DNA of 64,000 nt from an uncultured Methylophilaceae bacterium (lineage in GTDB: Bacteria > Pseudomonadota > Gammaproteobacteria > Burkholderiales > Methylophilaceae): NCBI GenBank assembly GCA_903834185.1, contig CAILHX010000008.1:1-64000 (forward strand). Direction: 5' to 3'. The notes beneath the pieces were generated by a model that did no database searches, had not been told where the DNA came from, and saw nothing but the letters and a program-made list of their open reading frames with translations. Positions within the stretch are counted from its first letter, which is position 1. Each line of letters starts with the position of its first letter. The position numbers and the translations under genes are program-made. Below are positions 8,202 through 15,979 of this stretch, one piece after another.

Positions 8202-11200
8202 ATGAGCGCCAACGCACCGCAACGTATCGTCAAAATCCGGCGCGATTACAATACCTGGGTAGCCAACGAAAGTCTGGAAGACTATGCGTTGCGCTTTACC
8301 CCGCACTCATTTCGCAAATGGTCGGAATTCCGCGTCGCCAATACTGCATTCGGCGCGGTTTCTTTTCTGGTGATTGAGGCGGTCGGCGCTGCCATCACTA
8401 TCAATTATGGCTTTGTTAACGCGTTCTGGGCGATCATCACCATAGGCTTGTTCATCTTTCTCACCGGCCTGCCCATTAGCTACTATGCCTCACGCTATGG
8501 CGTGGACATGGATCTTCTGACTCGGGGTGCGGGGTTCGGTTATATCGGCTCTACCATCACCTCGCTGGTCTATGCGTCATTCACCTTCATTTTTATGGCG
8601 CTGGAAGCGGCCATTATGGCCTATGCGCTTGAGCTTTATTTCGGCATTCCTCCCTCACTGGGTTATCTGATCAGTGCCGTCGTGGTGATTCCGCTGGCAA
8701 CCCACGGCGTGACGCTGATCAGCCGCCTGCAAAGCTGGACACAACCGGTATGGCTGGTGATGCTGGCGCTACCTTATGTATTTGTGATCTATAAGAATCC
8801 GGGCGTGATCGCCGCATTGCTTAACTACGCGGGTAAATCAGGCACCGGAAACGAGTTCAATCTGCTGATGTTTGGTGCAGCGACTACAGTATGCTTCGGC
8901 ATGATCGCCCAGATCGGCGAACAAGTGGACTACTTGCGCTTTATGCCCGCGTTGACCAAAAACAATCGGTTCAAATGGTTCTCCTGTATGTTGCTCGCAG
9001 GCCCCGGCTGGATATTGCTGGGCATGATGAAAATGATGGGTGGTGCGTTGTTGGCGTTCATGCTGATTAAAAGCGGGGTTTCGCTGAATAAGGCGATAGA
9101 GCCCAACCAGATGTACTTTCTAGGTTATAAGGAAGTCTTCAATAACACGCAGTGGGCACTGGCAGCCAGTATGCTGTTCGTAGTGATTTCCCAGATCAAG
9201 ATCAATGTCACCAATGCCTATGCGGGTTCGCTGGCATGGTCCAATTTCTTTGCACGTTTGACGCACAGCCATCCGGGGCGTGTGGTGTGGATGGTATTCA
9301 ATGTACTGATCGCATTGCTGCTGATGGAACTGGGAGTGTTTCAGGTACTGGATCAGGTGTTGGGGCTGTATGGGAATGTCGCCATCTCCTGGATAGGCGC
9401 GGTAGTGGCTGACCTGGTAATTAACAAACCGCTGGGCTTGAGTCCCAAGGGCATCGAGTTCAAGCGCGCTTATCTGCACGATATCAATCCGGTCGGCGTA
9501 GGTGCGATGCTGATCGCGACGGCGTTCTCTGTCGCTGCATTCACCGGGGCTTTTGGCGAGATGTTGCAAGCATTCTCGGCATTCGTCGCCTTGCTCACTG
9601 CGTTTGTCACTGCGCCACTGATTGCCTGGTACACCAAAGGGAAATACTATCTTGCGCGCCCCCCGGAAACCCGCACTGACAAAATCAGCAAGCAGTGTTC
9701 CATCTGTGAAAAGTCTTATGAAACCGAAGATATGGCTTTTTGTCCGGCCTATCAGGGGTCTATCTGTTCCTTGTGCTGCTCGCTTGATGCGCGCTGTCAT
9801 GATGTTTGCAAGCCTAAAGCCAGTCTGGCCGACCAGTGGTCGGCGATGGTACGTGTGTTTTTGCCGAAGCCGCTACAGCCTTATGTGCAAACCGGGCTAG
9901 GGCATTATCTATTACTGATGTCGCTGATTCTTGCCTTGTTCGCCGCGCTGTTGAGCCTGATCTATTATCACGAAGGCTTGATACTGGGCGGAGTGACGCC
10001 TTTGGTATTGCCGCAAATGAAAATAGCCTTCATCAAGATATTCGCAGGGCTGCTCATCGTCAGTGCGATCGGCTCCTGGTGGCTGGTGCTCACCAGCAGA
10101 AGCCGTAAAGTAGCGCAAGAGGAATCAAATCGGCAAACCAGCCTGCTATTGCACGAAATCGAAGCGCACCGTTTGACCGATGCACAATTGCAAGCTGCAA
10201 AGCTGGCGGCAGACCGGGCCAACAGCGCTAAAAGTCGCTATATCAGCGGTATCAGCCATGAGCTGCGCACACCGTTGAATAGCATCCTAGGTTATGCCCA
10301 GATCCTGGGACAGGATGCGTCCATCCCCAAACATCGTAAAGAAGCAGTGAATGTAATCAGGCGCAGTGGTGAGCATTTACTTTCAGTGATCGATGGCACG
10401 CTGGACATCGCCAGCATTGAAACCGGCAAACTGACATTGGATGTGGATGAGATCAGATTTCCTGACTTTGTGAAGCAGATCGCAGGAATGTTTGAGTTGC
10501 AAGCCAGAAACAAGGGGATTGAGTTCAGTTACGAACCGACCAGCGAACTGCCCGAAGTGGTGCGCGCCGATAAAAAACGTTTGGGGCAAATACTGATTAA
10601 CATTCTGGGCAACGCTGTCAAATTCACGCAACGTGGCAAGGTGGCATTCCGGTTGAGCTATTTGCGCGAAATTGCGCTGTTTGAAGTGGAAGACACGGGT
10701 GCCGGCATCTTGCCGGAAGAACTCGAACTGATTTTTCAGCCGTTTGCGCGAGGTCGTGCCGCAGATAGAGTCGGTGTAGGGGGTACCGGTCTGGGGCTGA
10801 CCATCAGCAAAATGCTGACTGATCTGATGGGTGGTGAACTGAATATCAAGCCGGTTCCGACTGGCGGCAGCTTGTTTCTGATTCGTCTGTTTTTACCCCA
10901 TGTGCGTTCGCCACGCGGATTGACAGAAACCCCCATGATCATGATGTCGGGCTATACCGGGCCACGTCGAAAAATACTGATCGTTGATAACGAAGAAGTC
11001 GATCGGGAATTAATCTCCAATATGCTGGCGCCGCTGGGTTTCGACGTTGAACATGCTGCCACCGGCGTAGATTGCCTGGGCAAGTGCGCGAATCTCAAGC
11101 CGGACCTGATATTGATGGATCTAGCCATGCCTGGAATCGACGGCTGGGAGACCAGTCGGTTGCTGCGTCATAGTCGCATCTCCAATGCACCTATCATCAT

Positions 11201-11597
11201 CATCTCTGCCAATGCCTTTGATAAAGGTCGTGACAATGCAGCAGGCATCAGTAATGAAGATTTCTTACTCAAGCCGGTCAATGTATTTCAGCTATTGGAT
11301 CGCATCGGCAAGCGACTGCAACTGGAATGGGTTTATCCAGTCGCCGGAGAAACCATAGAACCGCAATCCGGCATCGAAACGGTCATCAACTTGCCGCCGC
11401 CGGAATATCTACAAGCACTGCGTGAATTGATCGTACTTGGATATGTGCGCGGCATACACGAAAAACTGGACGAAATTGAATTGCTGGATGCAGATTACGA
11501 GGAATTTATAGAAATTGTACGTACTTGTGCGCGTCAATTCCGGCTGGATTCTGCGATCGCATTCCTGCAGCGAATGGAACAACATGCCACCGATTAG
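8202..11597 (+). CDS. NCS1 transporter-fused hybrid histidine kinase
   Basis: A 1131-residue membrane sensor. Residues about 1-495 are a complete permease of the NCS1 family (nucleobase, hydantoin and allantoin symporters) with many membrane helices. Residues 499-536 hold eight cysteines spaced C-x2-C-x11-C-x7-C-x2-CC-x5-C-x3-C, probably a metal site. Two more membrane helices (about 559-582 and 607-632) and a coiled coil follow. The kinase core has His686 in GISHELRTPLNS, N-box NILGNAVKFT, DTGAGI and GTGLGLTI; a receiver follows with Asp973 in LILMDLAMPG, then a helical tail. The frame opens at 8112, but that ATG lies in a sigma-54-like element, so MSANAPQ at 8202 is preferred, although its ribosome site is weak. 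Transporter-kinase fusions such as CbrA sense or carry their ligand. Urea or a purine/allantoin breakdown product is my inference from the neighbours. Confidence 0.88.
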   Translation: MSANAPQRIVKIRRDYNTWVANESLEDYALRFTPHSFRKWSEFRVANTAFGAVSFLVIEAVGAAITINYGFVNAFWAIITIGLFIFLTGLPISYYASRYGVDMDLLTRGAGFGYIGSTITSLVYASFTFIFMALEAAIMAYALELYFGIPPSLGYLISAVVVIPLATHGVTLISRLQSWTQPVWLVMLALPYVFVIYKNPGVIAALLNYAGKSGTGNEFNLLMFGAATTVCFGMIAQIGEQVDYLRFMPALTKNNRFKWFSCMLLAGPGWILLGMMKMMGGALLAFMLIKSGVSLNKAIEPNQMYFLGYKEVFNNTQWALAASMLFVVISQIKINVTNAYAGSLAWSNFFARLTHSHPGRVVWMVFNVLIALLLMELGVFQVLDQVLGLYGNVAISWIGAVVADLVINKPLGLSPKGIEFKRAYLHDINPVGVGAMLIATAFSVAAFTGAFGEMLQAFSAFVALLTAFVTAPLIAWYTKGKYYLARPPETRTDKISKQCSICEKSYETEDMAFCPAYQGSICSLCCSLDARCHDVCKPKASLADQWSAMVRVFLPKPLQPYVQTGLGHYLLLMSLILALFAALLSLIYYHEGLILGGVTPLVLPQMKIAFIKIFAGLLIVSAIGSWWLVLTSRSRKVAQEESNRQTSLLLHEIEAHRLTDAQLQAAKLAADRANSAKSRYISGISHELRTPLNSILGYAQILGQDASIPKHRKEAVNVIRRSGEHLLSVIDGTLDIASIETGKLTLDVDEIRFPDFVKQIAGMFELQARNKGIEFSYEPTSELPEVVRADKKRLGQILINILGNAVKFTQRGKVAFRLSYLREIALFEVEDTGAGILPEELELIFQPFARGRAADRVGVGGTGLGLTISKMLTDLMGGELNIKPVPTGGSLFLIRLFLPHVRSPRGLTETPMIMMSGYTGPRRKILIVDNEEVDRELISNMLAPLGFDVEHAATGVDCLGKCANLKPDLILMDLAMPGIDGWETSRLLRHSRISNAPIIIISANAFDKGRDNAAGISNEDFLLKPVNVFQLLDRIGKRLQLEWVYPVAGETIEPQSGIETVINLPPPEYLQALRELIVLGYVRGIHEKLDEIELLDADYEEFIEIVRTCARQFRLDSAIAFLQRMEQHATD

Positions 11598-12528
11598 CCG
11601 AGCTGCCGATGTGATATTGATCGTGGATGATGTCCCGGAAAATCTGGCGGTGTTGCACGATGCGCTGGATGAAACGGGTTATACCGTGTTAATCGCGACA
11701 GATGGTGAAAGCGCCTTGCTGCGCGCACGCCAAAGCATGCCTGACGTGGTATTGCTGGATGCAAGCATGCCTGGCATGGATGGTTTTGAAGTCTGTCGAA
11801 GATTAAAAAACGATCATGTCACGCAACATATCCCGGTGATCTTCATGACCGGCCTCACTGAAGCCGAGCACGTAGTAGCCGGGTTCGAGGCTGGAGGAAC
11901 CGATTACGTCACCAAGCCTATTCGCCCCACAGAGGCGCTGGCGCGGATTGCCTCCCATCTACAGAACTCGAGAGTGATGACGCAGGCACGCAGCGCGCTG
12001 GATGCCTACGGCCAGGCGACTATGGCGATTACGTTGCATAACGGCAGCATCATCTGGCAGACACCTCTGGCAAGGCAATGGCTGGGGGCATATTTTGAGA
12101 TTGAACGCGAACAAGCACCGCCTCAACTACTGGCATGGGTCTCAACCGCCATGACGGCTAAGAAGGAAGGTCGGGAAAGCTTGCCTTTAGTAGTGACGAA
12201 AAGCACTAACCGCCTGAGTTTCTTTCTGCTTGATCTATCCAGTGACCCGCTCAATGACAACGAATGCCTGATCTTGCTGCGGGAAGATTCAGATGGGGCG
12301 CTGATTCAGGCACTGATGCTGTCGTTCAAACTCACCATGCGTGAATCAGAAGTACTTTATTGGATCATTAAAGGCAAAACCAATCGCGACATCGGTGATA
12401 TCCTGGGCTCCAGCCCGCGCACCGTAAACAAGCATCTGGAGCACGTGTTTTTCAAACTGGGCGTTGAAACACGAACTGCAGCTGCATCTATGGCTATGAA
12501 TAAAGTGCGCTCAATCCGTTCTGGCTGA
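11584..12528 (+). CDS. LuxR-type response regulator paired with the NCS1 kinase
   Basis: 314-residue response regulator: receiver domain about 10-125 with phospho-acceptor Asp59 (VVLLDASMPGMDG) and conserved Lys (YVTKPI); a middle region about 145-235 that looks PAS-like (AMAITLHNGSIIWQTPLARQWLG); and a C-terminal LuxR/GerE helix-turn-helix about 245-305 (LTMRESEVLYWIIKGKTNRDIGDIL). The ATG at 11584 overlaps the kinase stop by 14 bases, so the two are co-translated. The frame is open upstream, but that part lies inside the kinase gene. LuxR-type regulators bind short inverted repeats, which suits the TACGT-N6-ACGTA elements at 8021 and 13167. It ends 18 bases before the convergent lipoprotein gene. 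Confidence 0.9.
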   Translation: MPPISRAADVILIVDDVPENLAVLHDALDETGYTVLIATDGESALLRARQSMPDVVLLDASMPGMDGFEVCRRLKNDHVTQHIPVIFMTGLTEAEHVVAGFEAGGTDYVTKPIRPTEALARIASHLQNSRVMTQARSALDAYGQATMAITLHNGSIIWQTPLARQWLGAYFEIEREQAPPQLLAWVSTAMTAKKEGRESLPLVVTKSTNRLSFFLLDLSSDPLNDNECLILLREDSDGALIQALMLSFKLTMRESEVLYWIIKGKTNRDIGDILGSSPRTVNKHLEHVFFKLGVETRTAAASMAMNKVRSIRSG

Positions 12529-12546
12529 GTTGTACAATAAACGTAG

Positions 12547-13104
12547 CTACTTATTCTGCAATCCGTACCAGCCTTGTTGACGCAGGCATAGCAGCAGACC
12601 TCGTGTCACTGCGCGCGCGCCGTTTTGCGGATTCATCACCGGCTGGTTCGCTGCACCCAACGTAGTGACGCATGCGGCAATTGCATCGTCCAGCATGTCC
12701 GCATTACCTCCTCGTTTCCACCACGACCCGATCACGAATTTATCCATCATATCCGCCGGCTTCCTGGGCGCGCTCGATGCGACTGGAAACGCTTCTTGCT
12801 TTGCGCCGGATTCTGCTTTTACTGCAGGCTCAGCTTCAGGTTCAGTAAAGCCCCGGTTGTCGGTATTGGCAAAACTGGTGGCAACCGGGTCGACATCATC
12901 CATTTGCTGCACCACCCAGCCATTTTCCGACATGCATTTTTCGTAAACCGCCCTGTCTCCCCCCTTGCTTTTACATTCCTGCTGCACCTGTTGTAAATCT
13001 ACAACATTCGCACCCCGTTTAAAGGCTAATTCGCCACAGCCGGAAATCAAAATAACAAATAGTGAAATTACAGAAAGACCTGACAACTGTTTAGCAATGG
13101 GCAT
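12547..13104 (-). CDS. Small lipoprotein with duplicated Cys motif, function unknown
   Basis: I do not recognise a characterised family. The 185-residue product starts at ATG 13104 (GAGG 6 bases upstream; the in-frame ATG at 13146 has no ribosome site) with a signal peptide ending in lipobox LISGC. Two Cys-pair motifs stand out: C-x14-C-MSENGW near the N-terminus of the mature protein and C-x24-C-LRQQGW at the C-terminus, suggesting two copies of a disulphide-linked helical hairpin. The 50 or so residues between them are rich in Ala, Glu and Pro and probably disordered. It is transcribed divergently from the porin/urea operon, on the other side of the operator at 13167. Confidence 0.7.
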   Translation of the reverse strand: MPIAKQLSGLSVISLFVILISGCGELAFKRGANVVDLQQVQQECKSKGGDRAVYEKCMSENGWVVQQMDDVDPVATSFANTDNRGFTEPEAEPAVKAESGAKQEAFPVASSAPRKPADMMDKFVIGSWWKRGGNADMLDDAIAACVTTLGAANQPVMNPQNGARAVTRGLLLCLRQQGWYGLQNK

Positions 13105-13166
13105 GATGGCCTCGTAGTGACATGGAAGATGTGTAGATGTTTCCACTAATACACAAACGCCTGATA

Positions 13167-13182
13167 TACGTCATTTAACGTA
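13167..13182. promoter_or_regulatory. TACGT-N6-ACGTA inverted repeat (putative response-regulator operator, copy 2)
   Basis: TACGTCATTTAACGTA has the same perfect arms and spacing as 8021-8036; even the first two spacer bases (CA) agree. A candidate -10 box lies 39 bp from its start, against 38 bp in copy 1. It sits 134 bp before the porin start codon and would control the whole porin-urt-ure run. Confidence 0.6.
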
Positions 13183-13205
13183 TTCCGCAAGCCTCGTGCC
13201 CTCAC

Positions 13206-13211
13206 TAATCT
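13206..13211 (+). promoter_or_regulatory. Putative -10 box of the porin/urea operon
   Basis: TAATCT, 4 of 6 matches to TATAAT, without a consensus -35; its offset from the inverted repeat equals that seen at the sensor-kinase promoter. The leader to the porin start would be about 98 nt. Confidence 0.35.
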
Positions 13212-13315
13212 AGCCCCACTGCTTAAAGCGAGTATGTAAAAAGTCACAACGCAAGAGGTGATAACTGGAAACCTTGCTTTAGGCCAACACTTTTTATCCA
13301 TAAAGGAGTTTTACC

Positions 13316-14482
13316 ATGAAATTAGATGCCACAACATGCGGCGCTCAGATCAATAACGGGCAACGCAAGTGGATGCAGAAGTCCTTTGCAACAGCGGCTG
13401 TCATCTCGGCATGTGCACTTCCATCACTGAATGCCCATGCAGGCGCCACCATTTCATTTGGTGACGATAAGTCGATCAGCGTGGGGTTTGGCATGCGTAC
13501 CAGTTTTACCAGCACCGAAGACGCAGCACCAAATGGGACTTCCCGCTCCGAAAACTTTAGCCTGGACAGCGCACGTATCTTTTTATCCGGTTCGCTGAAC
13601 AAATATATCAAAGGCATGTTCAATACTGAAAAAAGTATTGCCGGGCAAGGGTTTCAAGTGATTGACGCCAACGTGCAATTCGACCTTATGCCTGAGTTCA
13701 ATATCTGGGTCGGCCGCTTCCTGTCACCGAGTGACCGTGCCAATCTGGCTGGACCATATTACTCGCTGGGCGGTGGTTACTGGTCCGGTATCGCCTCGCG
13801 TTACGGTTATAACGGCGGTTATATCGGCCGCGATGATGGCGTAGCAGCAGTGGGCTCTTTATTTGACGGCAAGATTAGCTATTCTGGCGGTGCATTTGAA
13901 GGCAACACCGAGTTCCAGATTGCTCCTGTTACGGTAGGCGTACGCAAGGGTTCTGACGATCTGATGTATGCAGGCAGATTACAGCTCGACTTATGGGATG
14001 CGGAACCAGGTTACTACGGTACAGGCAACTATCTGGGAGGGAAAGACATTCTGGCAGTCGGCGTCGCCGGAAGAACGCAAGGTGGTGGCAGCGTATCTGC
14101 CACCAAAACCGGTGACTACAATTCCTACAGTGTCGATTTTCTTCTGGAAAAGAAAGATATCGGCCCAGGCGCTGTATCAGTTGAAGCCGCTTACTATAAC
14201 TATGACACCGACAATGTGTTCCTGAGCGAACAAGGCAACGCCTGGTCCGCTGGTGCAGGTTATATATTCAATCAGCCAGTAGGTTGGGGCAAGGTACAGC
14301 CTTTTGTCCGCTATCAGGAATTTGATGCAGACAACGCCGTCGACACCAAAAAGTATGACCTGGGTGTTGCATACATCATTGATGGTTATAACGCCCAAGT
14401 CAGCGCCGTTTATTCCAACACTGAAACCACTAAAAAGAGCACCGTCGATGCATTTAACGTTGCTTTGCAGGTTCAGTTTTAA
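13316..14482 (+). CDS. Outer-membrane porin of the urea operon
   Basis: 388-residue beta-barrel protein. Residues 1-42 are a long-n-region signal peptide ending LNAHA; a shorter form could start at the Met at residue 20, but AAAGGAG 7 bases before the ATG at 13316 supports the longer one. The mature protein has alternating amphipathic strands (ISFGDDKSISVGFGMRTSF, FNIWVGRFLSPSDRANLAGPYY) and ends in FNVALQVQF with the terminal Phe recognised by the BAM machinery. It is not close in sequence to the porin at window start. As first gene before urtABCDE it probably passes urea or short amides across the outer membrane (inference from context). Confidence 0.85.
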   Translation: MKLDATTCGAQINNGQRKWMQKSFATAAVISACALPSLNAHAGATISFGDDKSISVGFGMRTSFTSTEDAAPNGTSRSENFSLDSARIFLSGSLNKYIKGMFNTEKSIAGQGFQVIDANVQFDLMPEFNIWVGRFLSPSDRANLAGPYYSLGGGYWSGIASRYGYNGGYIGRDDGVAAVGSLFDGKISYSGGAFEGNTEFQIAPVTVGVRKGSDDLMYAGRLQLDLWDAEPGYYGTGNYLGGKDILAVGVAGRTQGGGSVSATKTGDYNSYSVDFLLEKKDIGPGAVSVEAAYYNYDTDNVFLSEQGNAWSAGAGYIFNQPVGWGKVQPFVRYQEFDADNAVDTKKYDLGVAYIIDGYNAQVSAVYSNTETTKKSTVDAFNVALQVQF

Positions 14483-14514
14483 TGATCCAGTTCTGATTGA
14501 TGGAGCAAACCCGT

Positions 14515-14552
14515 CGCCACGACCTTTGATATAAATGCAATCGCTCGTGGCG
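14515..14552 (+). repeat. Hairpin between porin and urtA
   Basis: Arms CGCCACGA (14515-14522) and TCGTGGCG (14545-14552) are perfectly complementary with a 22-base loop, and the downstream sequence is T-rich but without a clean T-run. It may be a partial terminator or an mRNA 3'-end stabiliser that sets porin and urtA levels apart. Confidence 0.5.
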
Positions 14553-14582
14553 CTCATTAGTTAATTTTTATAGGAGTCACAA

Positions 14583-15848
14583 ATGCAAAACAGTCGTTTC
14601 ATTAAATCTATGACCGTAATTGCCGCCAGTATTGCAATTATGGGAACCAGCCAGATCGCCAATGCAGCTGATACCATCAAGGTAGGTGTGTTGCACTCGC
14701 TGTCCGGCACCATGGCAATATCCGAAACCGCGTTGAAAGAAATGGCCTTGATGACCATAGACGAAATCAACAAAAAAGGCGGCGTTCTCGGCAAGCAATT
14801 GGAGCCGGTGGTAGTCGACCCTGCTTCAGACTGGCCTCTGTTCGCTACCAAGGCTCGGCAATTACTGAGCCAGGATAAAGTTGCCGTCACTTTCGGCTGC
14901 TGGACTTCGGTATCGCGTAAATCGGTTTTGCCGGTATTCAAGGAATTGAACGGTCTGTTGTTCTATCCAGTGCAATATGAAGGTGAAGAGCTGGAAAAGA
15001 ACGTGTTCTACACCGGGGCAGCCCCTAACCAGCAGGCGATTCCGGCAGTGGAATACCTGATGAGCAAAAAAGGCGGTTCCGCCAAGCGTTTCGTGCTGCT
15101 GGGTACCGATTACGTATATCCACGTACCACCAACAAGATTCTGCGCGCCTTCCTGCACTCCAAGGGCATTACTGATGCCGACATCATGGAAGAGTACACT
15201 CCATTCGGTCATAGCGATTATCAAACCATCGTTGCCAACATCAAGAAATTCGCTGCTGAAGGCAAGAAAACCGCCGTGATCTCCACCATCAACGGCGACT
15301 CCAACGTGCCCTTCTACAAGGAACTTGGTAATGCCGGCCTGAAAGCTAAAGATGTGCCTGTCGTGGCATTCTCGGTAGGTGAAGAAGAACTACGCGGTGT
15401 TGACACCAAACCATTGGTAGGTGAGCTTGCTGCATGGAATTATTTCATGAGCGTGAAGAACCCGACCAACGCTGCCTGGATTAAGGAATGGTCCGAATAT
15501 GCCAAGGCTAAGAAATTGCCGACCGCAGACAAGCCTTTGACCAACGACCCGATGGAAGCAACTTACATTGGTATCCATATGTGGGCGCAAGCGGTTGAAA
15601 AAGCCAAAAGTACCGACACCGACAAAGTGATCGCTGCCATGGCGGGTCAGACCTTCAAGGCACCAGATGGTTTTGTCGTCGAAATGGATCCGAAGAATCA
15701 CCACTTGCATAAGCCGGTGATGGTGGGCGAAGTGAAGGCCGATGGTCAGTTCAATGTCGTTTGGAAGACCCCGGGCCCGATCAAGGCTCAACCATGGAGT
15801 CCATATATCGAAGGCGACGACAAGAAGCCTGATGAGCCTGTCATGTAA
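14583..15848 (+). CDS. urtA: Urea ABC transporter, substrate-binding protein
   Basis: Periplasmic binding protein of the high-affinity urea transporter, 421 residues. The signal peptide ends near ANAAD (residue 29), and the mature protein begins TIKVGVLHSLSGTMAISE, the standard start of the Peripla_BP_5 (branched-chain amino acid/urea) type I fold. Urea-type signatures include VTFGCWTSVSRKSVLPVFKELNGLLFYPVQYEG and the later NDPMEATYIGIHMWAQAVEKA. A TAGGAG ribosome site precedes the ATG. Length and order (urtA first of urtABCDE) fit the family. Confidence 0.95.
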   Translation: MQNSRFIKSMTVIAASIAIMGTSQIANAADTIKVGVLHSLSGTMAISETALKEMALMTIDEINKKGGVLGKQLEPVVVDPASDWPLFATKARQLLSQDKVAVTFGCWTSVSRKSVLPVFKELNGLLFYPVQYEGEELEKNVFYTGAAPNQQAIPAVEYLMSKKGGSAKRFVLLGTDYVYPRTTNKILRAFLHSKGITDADIMEEYTPFGHSDYQTIVANIKKFAAEGKKTAVISTINGDSNVPFYKELGNAGLKAKDVPVVAFSVGEEELRGVDTKPLVGELAAWNYFMSVKNPTNAAWIKEWSEYAKAKKLPTADKPLTNDPMEATYIGIHMWAQAVEKAKSTDTDKVIAAMAGQTFKAPDGFVVEMDPKNHHLHKPVMVGEVKADGQFNVVWKTPGPIKAQPWSPYIEGDDKKPDEPVM

Positions 15849-15890
15849 TTATTGTTTGCGGTTTATATCTTATAGACTGTAACTTGCACA

Positions 15891-15915
15891 CCGCTACGAA
15901 GACACTTCGTAGCGG
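15891..15915 (+). terminator. Strong hairpin between urtA and urtB (attenuator-like)
   Basis: CCGCTACGAAG, a 3-base loop ACA and CTTCGTAGCGG form a perfect 11-bp stem 42 bases after the urtA stop. The following bases are TTCCTTG, not a full U-run, so it is likely a leaky terminator or RNase barrier that keeps urtA message more abundant than the membrane subunits. It lies upstream of the preferred urtB start at 15980. Confidence 0.6.
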
Positions 15916-15979
15916 TTCCTTGAAAGAAGCTCTGAAAGAAATCGTGAAAGCTAACCGAATCATAAACAAGTTGAATTGC

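Noticed and set aside
9120-9800. 226-codon open frame on the minus strand inside the sensor kinase
   Set aside because: Antisense to conserved membrane helices, no ribosome site, arginine/glutamine-rich low-quality composition.
13262-13280. CTGGAAACCTTGCTTT as a sigma-54 promoter before the urea-operon porin
   Set aside because: GG and GC are 3 bp too close, and no GCAC-N7-GTGC box lies upstream.
15884-15979. TTG at 15884 as urtB start
   Set aside because: The added segment encodes the attenuator hairpin; the protein's signal peptide begins after the ATG at 15980.
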